Part shown: in pieces, positions 27,824-36,353 of the stretch
How positions within the stretch are numbered: the first letter of the stretch is position 1
Layout of the letters: every line of letters starts with the position of its first letter
Source of the DNA: Streptomyces niger
GTDB lineage: Bacteria > Actinomycetota > Actinomycetes > Streptomycetales > Streptomycetaceae
NCBI RefSeq assembly: GCF_000718305.1
Contig: NZ_JOFQ01000011.1
Span: forward strand, 124,001-188,000
DNA length: 64,000 nucleotides
Reading direction: 5' to 3'
Position numbers and translations under genes: made by a program
The notes under the pieces: model-generated
The model's input: only the letters and a program-made list of their open reading frames with translations
Told to the model about the DNA's origin: nothing
The model's database searches: none

Positions 27824-28646
27824 GGTAGGTGCCCTCCAGCGCGCTCCGAATCAGGCCGGCCGAAGCCGCGCACGGCAGGGCCTGCGCCTGTAGGTGCTCG
27901 AATGCTAGGGCGTATTCCTTGACCGTTGCAGCCCTCTCGACGAGTTCTCCGGAGTGCGAGCCCTCCAGATACGCCACCTCGGGCCCGCTCGTGAACGAGA
28001 GCACCGTGAGTGAACCGCCCAGCATCGGATGTGCGCCCTGCTCGAACGGCAGGATCTGCACGCTGACGTGGTCCAACCGGCCCAGTAGGTGCAGCAGGTA
28101 CTCCAGTTGCTCACGCATGACCGCGAGTCCGCCCACGTGACGCCACAGGACAGCCTCGTCGAGAACGGCCCACAACGATGGCGGGCTCGGCTGCTGGAGT
28201 AGAGCCCGCCGAGCCGTTCTCGCCGCCACCATTTCTTCGAGCTTCTCGCCCACGCAAGGACGTGCAACGGTCAGCAAGGCCCTCGCGTAGGCATCGGTCT
28301 GCAGCAGACCCGGAACCGTGTGGGCGAGGTACTTGCGGATCCGGTCGGCCCGCGACTCGGCGTCCACATACCTCCGAGCCCACCCCGGGAACGGGGCCCG
28401 TCTTGCGTGTTGCCACAGGTCCGTGAGATCGCCGTCCGCGCCGAGGAGCCGGTCCAGCGCGGCGGAGACGTCCTCCGGTGGGGTTTCCTTGCCCAGTTCG
28501 AACTGGGCGATGCGGCTGTGCGCGATCGGTACCTTCGCGCCCAGTTCGCGCTGGGTCCAGCCCGCTTTCGTACGGAGCTTGCGCAGCTTCGTGCCGTACA
28601 GGGCCGGCAGGGACTCGGTCGGGTCGAGGTTTTTGGGACTGGGCAT
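27729..28646 (-). CDS. XRE-family regulator with DUF5753 sensor domain
   Basis: 305 aa. Helix-turn-helix at ~17-70 (LRKLRTKAGWTQRELGAKVP, HSRIAQFELGK). A DUF5753 domain covers ~100-280, with typical VPGLLQTDAYARAL, WAVLDEAVLWR, VSVQILPFEQGAHP and YLEG blocks. It probably represses or activates its own locus and pairs with the DUF397 proteins downstream. The last ~31 residues (rich in Arg and Gln) read through the DUF397 start region; this tail is unusual and could reflect a late frameshift that removed the original stop. Divergent from the small ORF/ATPase pair at 28766. Confidence 0.88.
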   Translation of the reverse strand: MPSPKNLDPTESLPALYGTKLRKLRTKAGWTQRELGAKVPIAHSRIAQFELGKETPPEDVSAALDRLLGADGDLTDLWQHARRAPFPGWARRYVDAESRADRIRKYLAHTVPGLLQTDAYARALLTVARPCVGEKLEEMVAARTARRALLQQPSPPSLWAVLDEAVLWRHVGGLAVMREQLEYLLHLLGRLDHVSVQILPFEQGAHPMLGGSLTVLSFTSGPEVAYLEGSHSGELVERAATVKEYALAFEHLQAQALPCAASAGLIRSALEGTYRDVRIPSRSQRRRVAQVQSQQHARRGLRRGR

Positions 28647-28765
28647 CGTGGCCCCCGTTTTCGTTCTGCGGTTCCGAAAACCGTCACTCCTAGTAATCGT
28701 ATGGACGCTGCGCCACGCTCGCGGGTGGAAGTACCGACCCCTTTGCCCGAAAGAAGCACGCCGTC

Positions 28766-28966
28766 ATGCGTCACGCCCTTGCCCGCGCCCTCGCGCCGCT
28801 CCTGCGCCTCGTCCTCCCGCCTGCGGGACGGCACCGACACCGGCCTCGGCGCCGCTACTGGCGCCAGTGCTGGTGCCAGTACCGGTGCCGGTGCGCCGTC
28901 CCCCTGCGCGGCGAGGGGAGCCGCCTTGTGCGGCCCTACGTGTACGGCGCGGAAGGCGTCCGGTGA
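28766..28966 (+). CDS. Small basic protein coupled to ATPase gene, 66 aa
   Basis: Product unknown. Hydrophobic N terminus (LARALAPLLRLVLPPAG), an Arg/Cys-rich middle (RHRHRPRRRYWRQCWCQYRC), and a C terminus PLRGEGSRLVRPYVYGAEG that I recall as recurring in small Streptomyces proteins beside anti-sigma-like ATPases. The stop overlaps the GTG of the next gene (GTGA), so translational coupling is likely. The DNA of the middle part is a short degenerate GGTGCCAGT-type repeat, which may have expanded. AAAGAAG upstream is a plausible ribosome site. Confidence 0.6.
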   Translation: MRHALARALAPLLRLVLPPAGRHRHRPRRRYWRQCWCQYRCRCAVPLRGEGSRLVRPYVYGAEGVR

Positions 28967-29394
28967 GCGCCGCGCCGCCGTACCGGCGCGACGCCGTGGT
29001 GGGGCGCTGGCCGCGGAGTCCGCGGTCCGTGCCGCGCGCCCGCGCCGCGTTGCGGAAGGCTCTGGCCGAGTGGGGGCTGTCCGCGCTGGAGGACCGGGCG
29101 GCCCTCGTGCTCACCGAGTTGCTGACCAATGCGGTCCGGCACGCCCACGTACCGCGCGACCGCCACATCCAGACCCGCATCCGTCCGCTCCGCACCGTCG
29201 CGCCATCGGGTGCGCCCGGCGGCGTCCGTCTCGAGGTGCACGACGCGGCGTACGCGCAGCCGCGCCTCCGCGCGCCGGGTCCGGATGTCGAGTACGGGCG
29301 CGGCCTCGTGCTGGTGGCCGCGCTCGCCGAGCGGTGGGGCTGTCACGCGCGCCCCGGGCCCGGCAAGGTCGTCTGGGCGGAAGTCCTCGGATGA
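28963..29394 (+). CDS. Anti-sigma-factor-like HATPase (GHKL) protein
   Basis: 143 aa single-domain GHKL ATPase of the SpoIIAB/RsbW-like regulatory group. N-box VLTELLTNAVRHAH, then LEVHDAA (G1-like), and GRGLVLVAALAERWG (G2). Such proteins in Streptomyces often sit beside XRE-DUF397 genes and are thought to regulate sigma factors or partner proteins. GTG 28963 has GGAAGG seven bases upstream and overlaps the previous stop. It is transcribed away from the XRE gene. Confidence 0.9.
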   Translation: MSAAPPYRRDAVVGRWPRSPRSVPRARAALRKALAEWGLSALEDRAALVLTELLTNAVRHAHVPRDRHIQTRIRPLRTVAPSGAPGGVRLEVHDAAYAQPRLRAPGPDVEYGRGLVLVAALAERWGCHARPGPGKVVWAEVLG

Positions 29395-29450
29395 GTCGCG
29401 CAGAACCCATTGACGGCCCGTGAGTGGGGACTTACCTTCCTGGGAGTTGT

Positions 29451-29470
29451 TGATCGGAAAGTTTCCTAAC
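29451..29470 (+). promoter_or_regulatory. Probable CsnR operator
   Basis: GGAAAGTTTCC at 29456-29466, an odd palindrome whose right flank TAAC extends it toward a GTTAGGAAA-x-TTTCCTAAC type box. It lies 29 nt before the csnR ATG. This resembles, from memory, the CsnR box of the S. lividans chitosanase regulon; de-repression by chitosan oligosaccharides would be expected. Confidence 0.7.
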
Positions 29471-29494
29471 AGATCAGTTGTGGCGGGGTGCGGG

Positions 29495-30775
29495 ATGCGC
29501 GGAACGGACGGCACGGGCGGCGTACCAGGCACGCCGAGCGTGCTGCGGGCGATGAACGACCGGGCCGCGCTGGAACTGCTCGTGTCGCAGGGCCCGTTGA
29601 CCCGTACCCGGATCGGCGAGCTGACCGGCCTGTCCAAGCCCACCGCCTCGCAGCTGCTGGGGCGACTGGAGGCGGCCGGGCTGGTGCGGACGACGGGGAA
29701 CGTGACCGGGCGCCCCGGCCCCAGCGCGCAGCTGTACGAGGTGAATCCGGAGGCGGCGTACGTGGCCGCGCTCTCGGTGGATCCGGGTGGCGTGACGGCC
29801 GTGGTCGCCGACATCACCGGGCGGGTCGTGGGCGAGGAGCGGGCCGCGGCCGACGGACAGGACACCCGGCCCACCGATGGGCAGGGCTCCCGGCCCACCG
29901 ATGGGGAGGGCTCCCGGCGCACCGATGGGCAGGACTGCCGGCCCACCGGTGGGCAGGACGCCGGGAGCGCGACCGCCCGGGTGGTCACCGCCGCCGTGGA
30001 CGGGGCGCTGGCCAAGGCCGGGCTGGCCCGGGGCGACCTGCACCGTGTCGTCATCGGGACGCCCGGCGCGCTGGACCCGCGCACCGGCGAGCTGCGGTAC
30101 GCCCCGCACCTGCCCGGCTGGCACTCGCGTGCGCTGCTCGGGGAGTTGGGGGACGCGCTGGGCGTGCCCGTCGTGGTGGAGAACGACGTGAACCTGGCCG
30201 CGCTGGCCGAGCAGTACGAGGGATCGGCGCAGGACCACGACGACTTCGTGCTGGTGTGGGTCGACGAGGGGGTCGGCGCGGCGATCGTCCTCGGGGGCAC
30301 GCTGCTGCGCGGTGCCACCGGCGGCGCCGGCGAGATCGGGTACATGCCGCTGCCGGGCGCGCCGCTCGCGCGGGGCGGCCCGGACGCGGCGGCCGCGCCG
30401 GACGCGGGCGGCGGTTTCCAGAGTCTGGTGGGGCAGCCCGCCATCCTCACCATCGCCCGTGACCTGGGGCTGGACCCGGCCGATGCGGCCGATGCGCTAG
30501 CGGACCAGGGCGTCGTGGACGAGGTCGCACGGCGGCTCGCGACGGGGCTGGCGGCCGTGGTCGCCGTGGTCGATCCGGAGCTGGTGGTGTTGTCAGGGCT
30601 CGTCGCGCAGGCCGGCGGCGAGCGGCTGCGGGTAAGGGTCGAGGAGGAGCTGACCGGGCTCGTGCTCCCCCGACCGCAGCTGCGGATCAGTGACATCGAG
30701 GGCGACCCGATCCTGACGGGTGCCCTGCGGACGGCCCTCGTCCAGGCGCGGGACGTCGTCTTCGACACGGCCTGA
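29495..30775 (+). CDS. csnR: ROK-family repressor of chitosan-utilisation operon
   Basis: 426 aa. N-terminal winged helix-turn-helix (LTRTRIGELTGLSKPTASQL) and ROK kinase-like fold (VIGTPGALDPRTGELRYAPH; VENDVNLAALAE; WVDEGVGAAIVLGG; GATGGAGEIGYMPLPG). In S. lividans and S. coelicolor the ROK repressor CsnR heads a csnR-E-F-G-H-K operon with the gene order seen here, and represses it and the chitosanase gene until chito-oligosaccharides arrive. ATG 29495 keeps the operator outside the gene; a longer frame from GTG 29420 would place the operator inside it. Residues ~125-157 are a four-unit repeat insertion in the first ROK half. Confidence 0.85.
   Translation: MRGTDGTGGVPGTPSVLRAMNDRAALELLVSQGPLTRTRIGELTGLSKPTASQLLGRLEAAGLVRTTGNVTGRPGPSAQLYEVNPEAAYVAALSVDPGGVTAVVADITGRVVGEERAAADGQDTRPTDGQGSRPTDGEGSRRTDGQDCRPTGGQDAGSATARVVTAAVDGALAKAGLARGDLHRVVIGTPGALDPRTGELRYAPHLPGWHSRALLGELGDALGVPVVVENDVNLAALAEQYEGSAQDHDDFVLVWVDEGVGAAIVLGGTLLRGATGGAGEIGYMPLPGAPLARGGPDAAAAPDAGGGFQSLVGQPAILTIARDLGLDPADAADALADQGVVDEVARRLATGLAAVVAVVDPELVVLSGLVAQAGGERLRVRVEEELTGLVLPRPQLRISDIEGDPILTGALRTALVQARDVVFDTA
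29867..29962 (+). repeat. 24-bp tandem repeat inside csnR
   Basis: Four units (CGGCCCACCGATGGGCAGGG type) at 29867, 29891, 29915 and 29939, giving RPTDGQGS-like octapeptides. Copy number is likely to vary between strains. Confidence 0.9.
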
Positions 30776-30855
30776 GCAGTCGTCGTGCGCGGCGGCGCCG
30801 CGTGCCCCTCCTCCCCCGAGTCCGCCGAGTCGCCTCCCTTGAGAAGGGTCCTGTC

Positions 30856-32193
30856 ATGTTCTCACCAAAAAGAGCCGGGGGCGGCATCGCGGCGGCCCTC
30901 GCCCTTCTCCTGGCCGCCGGCTGCGCCAACCCCGGCGTCGGCAGCGACCGGGACGATCCGACGAAGCCGGTCACGCTGCGGTTCTGGCACGGCTGGTCGG
31001 CGACGGGCGAGGTGAAGGCGATCGATGATTCGATCCGCCGCTTCGAGGAGCTGCACCCCAACATCCATGTCAAGGCGATCGGGAACGTCTCCGACGAGAC
31101 GACCAATCAGGCGCTGCGGGCCGGCGGCGAGGACGCACCCGACGTGGTGTCCTCCTTCACCACCAACAACGTGGGGCAGTACTGCGACTCGGGGATGTGG
31201 ACGGATCTGGATCCGTTCATGCAGAAGACCGGACTGGACAAGCACAAGGTGTTCCCGAAAACGCTGCTGGAATACAGCAGTTACGAGGGGAAGCAGTGTG
31301 CGCTGCCACTGCTCGCCGACGCGTACGGGATGTACTACAACAAGGACGCGTTCGAGGAGGCCGGTATCGCTCGGCCGCCCCGCACCATGTCGGAGTTGGT
31401 GCGGGACGCGAAGAAGTTGACGAAGCGGAAGGCCGACGGCGGGTACGAACGGGTCGGGTTCATGCCCAACTTCCGGATGTACCAGAACAGTCCGGACCGA
31501 CTGCTCGCACAGTGGGGGCCCACGTATTTCGACGGCAAGGGCAAATCCCGGCTGGCGGCGGAGAAGACGGTTCCCGAGTTCTTCCGGACCACCGACGCCC
31601 TCATGAAAGCCCAGGGCGGTTATGCCCCGCTGGAGAAGTTCCGGACGACGTTCGGGGACGAGATGTCCTCGCAGAACGCCTTTCTGACCGGGAAGCTCGC
31701 CATGCACATGGACGGCGAGTGGCGCGGGCTGATGCTGGACGAGGCGAAGGCGAAGTTCCGGTGGGGCACGGCGCCGCTGCCGGTGCCGGACGACCGGCCG
31801 GAGACGTACGGGCGCGGCTTCCTGACCGGCACGGTCGTGGGGATCGCGCACAGCAGTCGGCACCAGAACGCGGCCTGGGAACTGGTGAAATTCCTGACCG
31901 CCGACACCAAGCAGGTGGTGCGGTTCGCCAATGCCATTCACAACGTGCCGTCGACGAATGCCGCGCTGAAGTCGCCGGGGCTGGACGCGGACCGTTCCTT
32001 CCGCACCTTCCTCGACATCGCGCGCAATCCCTACAGCACGGCGCTGCCACCCTCCACCAACGGCGGGAGTTACCTCGTCTCGCTGCGGGACTTCGCCTAC
32101 AACGTGGAGGCGGGGAAAGTGCCCGACCTGCGGGCCGGGCTGCGCGCGCTCGATGCCCAGATAGACGCCGACACCCTCCAGTCCAAGAGCTGA
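30856..32193 (+). CDS. csnE: Sugar ABC transporter, substrate-binding lipoprotein
   Basis: 445 aa extracellular solute-binding protein, family 1. Lipobox LAAGC with Cys23 as the lipidated residue. Family motifs: LRFWHGWSATGEVKAI near the N terminus, APDVVSSFTT, ADAYGMYYNKD, GKLAMHMDGEW and a late AWELVKFL. Captures chito-oligosaccharides and hands them to CsnF/CsnG. GAAGGG precedes the ATG. The 80 nt between csnR and csnE shows no terminator, so co-transcription from the csnR promoter is likely. Confidence 0.9.
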   Translation: MFSPKRAGGGIAAALALLLAAGCANPGVGSDRDDPTKPVTLRFWHGWSATGEVKAIDDSIRRFEELHPNIHVKAIGNVSDETTNQALRAGGEDAPDVVSSFTTNNVGQYCDSGMWTDLDPFMQKTGLDKHKVFPKTLLEYSSYEGKQCALPLLADAYGMYYNKDAFEEAGIARPPRTMSELVRDAKKLTKRKADGGYERVGFMPNFRMYQNSPDRLLAQWGPTYFDGKGKSRLAAEKTVPEFFRTTDALMKAQGGYAPLEKFRTTFGDEMSSQNAFLTGKLAMHMDGEWRGLMLDEAKAKFRWGTAPLPVPDDRPETYGRGFLTGTVVGIAHSSRHQNAAWELVKFLTADTKQVVRFANAIHNVPSTNAALKSPGLDADRSFRTFLDIARNPYSTALPPSTNGGSYLVSLRDFAYNVEAGKVPDLRAGLRALDAQIDADTLQSKS

Positions 32194-32204
32194 GGACGAC
32201 TGCC

Positions 32205-33158
32205 ATGGCTCTCTCCGTCGCGCCCGAACTGCGGCGCAAGCACCGCCGTAACCGGCTCCGTACGCTCGGTTTCCTCTCGCCGTGGCTGGTCGGCTTCTCG
32301 GTCTTCTTCGCGTATCCGCTGCTCGCGACCGTCTATTTCTCCTTCATGCACTACAACCAGATCAAGGAGCCCACCTTCGTCGGGCTGCGGAACTGGACGT
32401 ACGTGCTGACGCAGATGCCGCTTTTCGGGCCGGCGCTGTGGAACACGCTGTGGCTGGTCGTGGTGATGGTCGCGCTGCGGGTGGTCTTCGGGCTCGGCAT
32501 CGGGCTGCTGGTCACGAAGGTCAAGAGCGGTGTCGGGCTCTTCCGTACCGCGTTCTACATCCCGTACCTGGCCCCGCCGGTCGCCGCGACCGTCGCCTTC
32601 GTCTTCCTCCTCAGTCCGGGCAGCGGGCCGGTCAACGAGATCCTGTCGGCGGTCGGGATCGACTCGCCGCCCACCTGGTTCAACGATCCGGCGTGGGCCA
32701 AGCCGTCGCTGGTGATGCTGTCCCTGTGGGGCATCGGCGACCTGATGGTCATCTTCATGGCCGCGCTGCTGGACGTGCCGAAGGAGCAGTACGAGGCGGC
32801 GGAGCTGGACGGGGCCGGCGCGTGGGCCCGGTTCCGGTACGTCACCTGGCCGTCGATCACCCCGATCGTGATGTTCGCGGTGGTGACCGGGGTCGTACAG
32901 ACGATGCAGTACTACACCCAGGCGCTGGTCGCCGGGAAGCTCGCCTCCGGCATCTCGGTGGGCCCCGGCACCGTCATCCAGCCCGGCTACCCGGACCATT
33001 CCACGCTCACGGTGGGGCAGCTCGTGTACTCGCTGGGCTTCCAGAACTTCAACACCGGCGCCGCGTGCGTGCTCTCGCTCGTGCTCTTCGCGATCGCGAT
33101 GGCCGTCACATCTTTGCTGATGCGTAAGCGCGCCGGACTGCTCACGGCGGAGGACTGA
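32205..33158 (+). CDS. csnF: Sugar ABC transporter permease (MalF-type)
   Basis: 317 aa with six transmembrane segments. The EAA loop that docks the ATPase is EAAELDGAGAWARFRYVTWP (residues ~195-215). RTLGFLSPWLVGFSVFFAYP is the first helix of MalF-like sugar permeases. Forms the membrane channel with CsnG. The ATPase is not encoded in this operon; Streptomyces sugar importers of this class usually share the multitask MsiK ATPase. Starts 11 nt after csnE. Confidence 0.93.
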   Translation: MALSVAPELRRKHRRNRLRTLGFLSPWLVGFSVFFAYPLLATVYFSFMHYNQIKEPTFVGLRNWTYVLTQMPLFGPALWNTLWLVVVMVALRVVFGLGIGLLVTKVKSGVGLFRTAFYIPYLAPPVAATVAFVFLLSPGSGPVNEILSAVGIDSPPTWFNDPAWAKPSLVMLSLWGIGDLMVIFMAALLDVPKEQYEAAELDGAGAWARFRYVTWPSITPIVMFAVVTGVVQTMQYYTQALVAGKLASGISVGPGTVIQPGYPDHSTLTVGQLVYSLGFQNFNTGAACVLSLVLFAIAMAVTSLLMRKRAGLLTAED

Positions 33159-33161
33159 CCG

Positions 33162-34064
33162 ATGACCACTACGGCACCGAGAGCGGCGACGGACGTCCGT
33201 ACCGGGAGCAGCGGCGGTCCGGCCGTCCGGGCGGTGCGGCGCAAGCGGGTGCTGCACTGGATCGCGCTGCACTCCCTCGCGCTCGCCGCCGCGCTCTTCT
33301 TCGTCCTGCCCTTCGTGTTCGTCTTCCTGACCTCGGTGATGAGCGACGGGCAGGCGATGAGCGGCGAGCTGTGGCCCCGCGCGTGGCACTGGGAGAACTA
33401 CGCGCAGGTCTTCCGCACCCCGGGGTTCCTGGACTGGTGGCGCAACTCGCTGCTGTACGCGGTGCTGGGCACGGTCTTCACGGTGTGCTCGTCCGTCCCG
33501 GTCGCGTACGCGCTGGCCAAGTTCCGCTTCCGGGGGCGGCGCACCGCGATGCTGCTGGTGATCTCCACGATGATGCTGCCTCCGCAGGTCATCGTGGTCC
33601 CGATGTACCTGGTGTGGGCCCAACAGCTCCACCTGACCGGCTCGCTGTGGCCGCTGATCATCCCGATGGCCTTCGGGGACGCGTACTCCATCTTCCTGCT
33701 GCGCCAGTTCCTGCTGACCATCCCCCAGGAATACCTGGAGTCGGCGCGGGTGGACGGCTGCGGGGAGCTGCGGACGCTGCTGCGGATCGTGGTGCCGATG
33801 GCGAAGCCCGGCATTGCGGCCGTCGCCCTCTTCCAGTTCTTCTACTGCTGGAACGACTACTTCGGGCCGCAGATCTACACCGCGCAGAACCCGGGCGCCT
33901 GGACGCTGTCCTACGGGCTGGAGACGTTCAAGAGCGCCCACATGGTCAACTGGAACCTCACCATGGCGGCGACGCTGCTGGTCATGGCTCCGGTGATCGT
34001 CGTTTTCTTCTTCGCACAGAAGGCCTTCGTCGAAGGCGTCACTCTCACAGGGGTCAAGGGCTGA
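33162..34064 (+). CDS. csnG: Sugar ABC transporter permease (MalG-type)
   Basis: 300 aa, six predicted helices, EAA loop ESARVDGCGELRTLLRIVVP. Partner of CsnF; together they take up chitosan oligosaccharides delivered by CsnE, probably with the shared ATPase MsiK. Begins 3 nt after the csnF stop and ends 7 nt before csnH, so all are on one transcript. The first 25 residues are a low-complexity cytoplasmic leader. Confidence 0.93.
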   Translation: MTTTAPRAATDVRTGSSGGPAVRAVRRKRVLHWIALHSLALAAALFFVLPFVFVFLTSVMSDGQAMSGELWPRAWHWENYAQVFRTPGFLDWWRNSLLYAVLGTVFTVCSSVPVAYALAKFRFRGRRTAMLLVISTMMLPPQVIVVPMYLVWAQQLHLTGSLWPLIIPMAFGDAYSIFLLRQFLLTIPQEYLESARVDGCGELRTLLRIVVPMAKPGIAAVALFQFFYCWNDYFGPQIYTAQNPGAWTLSYGLETFKSAHMVNWNLTMAATLLVMAPVIVVFFFAQKAFVEGVTLTGVKG

Positions 34065-34071
34065 AGCACGT

Positions 34072-35334
34072 ATGACAGGTATCAAGCTTGCAGTGGTCGG
34101 CGGCGGGTCGACCTACACCCCCGAACTCATCGACGGTTTCGCGCGGTTGCGGGACGTGCTGCCGGTGGCCGAGCTGGTCCTGATCGATCCGGCCGCCGAC
34201 CGGCTGGAGCTGGTGGGCGGGCTGGCCCGGCGCATCTTCGCCCGGCAGGGGCACCCGGGCCGGATCAGCTGGACCGGGGACCTGGACGCCGGGGTGGACG
34301 GCGCCGACGCCGTCCTGCTCCAACTGCGGATCGGCGGGCAGGCGGCCCGCAACCAGGACGAGACCTGGCCGCTGGAGTGCGGCTGCGTGGGCCAGGAGAC
34401 CACCGGCGCGGGCGGGCTCGCCAAGGCGCTGCGCACGGTGCCGGTGGTGCTGGACATCGCCGAGCGGGTGCGCCACCGCAACCCGGACGCCTGGATCGTG
34501 GACTTCACCAACCCGGTCGGCATCGTCACGCGGGCGCTGCTCACCGCGGGGCACAAGGCCGTCGGGCTGTGCAACGTGGCGATCGGCTTCCAGCGGAAGT
34601 TCGCCCGGCTGCTGGACGTGGCGCCGGACGACATCCAGCTCGAACACGTCGGGCTGAACCACCTGACCTGGGAGCGGGCCGTGCGCGTCGGCGGCGAGGA
34701 CGTGCTGCCGAAGCTGCTCGCCGAGCACGGCGACGCGCTCGCGGCCGACCTGCACATGCCGCGCACGCTGGTCGAGCGCCTCGGCGTGGTCCCCTCGTAC
34801 TACCTGCGCTACTACTACCAGCACGACGAGGTCGTCCGGGAGCTGCGCACCAAGCCGTCGCGGGCCGCCGAGGTCGCGGCGATGGAGAAGGAACTGCTGC
34901 GGATGTACGGCGACCCGGCGCTGGACGAGAAGCCGGAGCTGCTGGGCAAGCGGGGCGGCGCCTTCTACTCGGAGGCGGCCGTCGCGCTCACCTCCTCGCT
35001 GCTGCGGGACACCGGCGACGTGCAGGTGGTGAACGCGCTGAACAACGGCACGCTGCCGTTCCTGCCGGACGACGCGGTGATCGAGGTGCCGGCCACGGTG
35101 GGCGCCCGGGGCGCGGTGCCGGTGCCCGTACGCCCGCTGGAGCCGCTGTACGCCGGGCTCATCGCGAACGTCACCGCCTACGAACACCTCGCGCTGGAGG
35201 CGGCTTTGAAGGGCGGCCGGGACCGGGTCTTCGAGGCGCTGCTCGCCCACCCCCTCATCGGTCAGATCGCGTACGCGGACCGGCTGACCGACGAGCTGCT
35301 CGCACACAACCGGGAGCACCTGGCGTGGGCCTGA
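34072..35334 (+). CDS. csnH: GH4-family glycosidase (6-phospho-beta-glucosidase-like)
   Basis: 420 aa. NAD+-dependent glycosidase of family GH4: dinucleotide motif GGGSTYTPEL at 10-19, metal ligands Cys167 (LCNVAIGF) and His197 (VGLNHLTW), and AFYSEAA. Works on short oligosaccharides by an unusual oxidation-elimination mechanism. In this operon it probably cleaves imported chito-oligosaccharides or their phosphorylated forms in the cytoplasm. Whether the true substrate is phosphorylated is unknown; no PTS is present, though a sugar kinase (csnK) follows. The stop overlaps csnK by 10 bp. Confidence 0.9.
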   Translation: MTGIKLAVVGGGSTYTPELIDGFARLRDVLPVAELVLIDPAADRLELVGGLARRIFARQGHPGRISWTGDLDAGVDGADAVLLQLRIGGQAARNQDETWPLECGCVGQETTGAGGLAKALRTVPVVLDIAERVRHRNPDAWIVDFTNPVGIVTRALLTAGHKAVGLCNVAIGFQRKFARLLDVAPDDIQLEHVGLNHLTWERAVRVGGEDVLPKLLAEHGDALAADLHMPRTLVERLGVVPSYYLRYYYQHDEVVRELRTKPSRAAEVAAMEKELLRMYGDPALDEKPELLGKRGGAFYSEAAVALTSSLLRDTGDVQVVNALNNGTLPFLPDDAVIEVPATVGARGAVPVPVRPLEPLYAGLIANVTAYEHLALEAALKGGRDRVFEALLAHPLIGQIAYADRLTDELLAHNREHLAWA

Positions 35335-36332
35335 CCGGGAACGGGGCCGACCGGCCCGCGGCCCTGGCGGTCGACGCCGGGAACAGCAAGACCGACGTGG
35401 CGGTGGTCGGCGCGGACGGCAGCGTACTGAGCGCCGTGCGCGGCGGCGGCTTCCAGCCCCCGGTGGTGGGCGCCGCGCGGGCGGTGGCCGGGCTCGCGTC
35501 GCTCGTCGACGCGGCGCTGGCGCAGGCGGGCACCTCCCGGGTCGGGCACCTGTCCGCGTGCCTGGCCAACGCCGACCTGCCGGTGGAGGAGGAGCGGCTG
35601 ACCGAGCTGCTGACGGCGCGCGGCCGGTCGGACACCGTGACCGTCGCCAACGACACCTTCGCGCTGCTGCGGGCCGGGCTGCCGGACGAGGGGCCGCACA
35701 CCGGCGTCGCCGTGGTCTGCGGCGCCGGCATCAACTGCTCCGGGCTCGGCCCCGGCGGCCGTACCGCGCGCTTCCCGGCCATCGGGCGGATCTCCGGGGA
35801 CTGGGGCGGCGGCGGGCACCTCGCCGAGGAGGCGCTGTGGTGGGCGGCGCGCGCCGACGACGGCCGGGGCGCGCCCAGCGCCCTCGCGGACCGGCTGCCC
35901 GGCCACTTCGGGCTGGCGTCGATGCCGCAGCTCATCGAGGCGCTGCACCTGCGGGAGGTGGCGGCCGAGCGGCGCCATGAGCTGGTGCCGGTGCTGTTCG
36001 CGGTGGCCGCCGAAGGGGACGCGGTGGCGCGGGCGATCGTCACGCGCCAGGCCGAGGAGATCGTCGTCATGGCCACGGTCGCGCTGCGCCGCCTGGACCT
36101 GCTGGACGAGCCGGTCCCGGTGGTGCTGGGCGGCGGCGTGCTGGCCGCCCGGCACCCGGTCCTGCACGAGGCGGTGGTCACGCTGCTGGCCGAGCGCGCC
36201 CCGAAGGCGGTGCCGCAGGTGGTCACCGCTCCCCCGGTGCTGGGCGCCGCACTGCTGGCGCTGGACACGACAGGCGCGGCGCCGAACGCGTACGACCGAC
36301 TGCGCAGGCACTACGCGCCGGGCGGGCGGTAG
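35325..36332 (+). CDS. csnK: Sugar kinase (BadF/BcrA/N-acetylglucosamine-kinase type)
   Basis: 335 aa ASKHA-fold kinase. Phosphate-1 motif AVDAGNSKTDVAVV near residue 15, phosphate-2 motif VVCGAGINCSG near 130, ISGDWGGGGHL (typical of GlcNAc kinases), and adenosine motif VVLGGGVLAA. Last gene of the csn operon: phosphorylates glucosamine or glucosaminide released by CsnH for entry to amino-sugar metabolism. GTG 35325 overlaps csnH by 10 bp, GGGAG upstream. A compact terminator at 36332-36351 starts at the stop codon. Confidence 0.9.
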   Translation: MGLTGNGADRPAALAVDAGNSKTDVAVVGADGSVLSAVRGGGFQPPVVGAARAVAGLASLVDAALAQAGTSRVGHLSACLANADLPVEEERLTELLTARGRSDTVTVANDTFALLRAGLPDEGPHTGVAVVCGAGINCSGLGPGGRTARFPAIGRISGDWGGGGHLAEEALWWAARADDGRGAPSALADRLPGHFGLASMPQLIEALHLREVAAERRHELVPVLFAVAAEGDAVARAIVTRQAEEIVVMATVALRRLDLLDEPVPVVLGGGVLAARHPVLHEAVVTLLAERAPKAVPQVVTAPPVLGAALLALDTTGAAPNAYDRLRRHYAPGGR

Positions 36333-36351
36333 CCGCCGGCCGTCCGGCGGC
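36332..36351. terminator. Short hairpin between csnK and GntR gene
   Basis: Perfect 8-bp stem (36332-36339, 36344-36351), 4-nt loop, in the 21-bp gap between convergent stops. Serves both directions. Confidence 0.65.
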
Positions 36352-36353
36352 GG

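Noticed and set aside
28936..30768. 610-codon minus-strand frame opposite the ATPase and csnR genes
   Set aside because: Ser/Pro/Thr-rich shadow; crosses the CsnR operator and has no domain.
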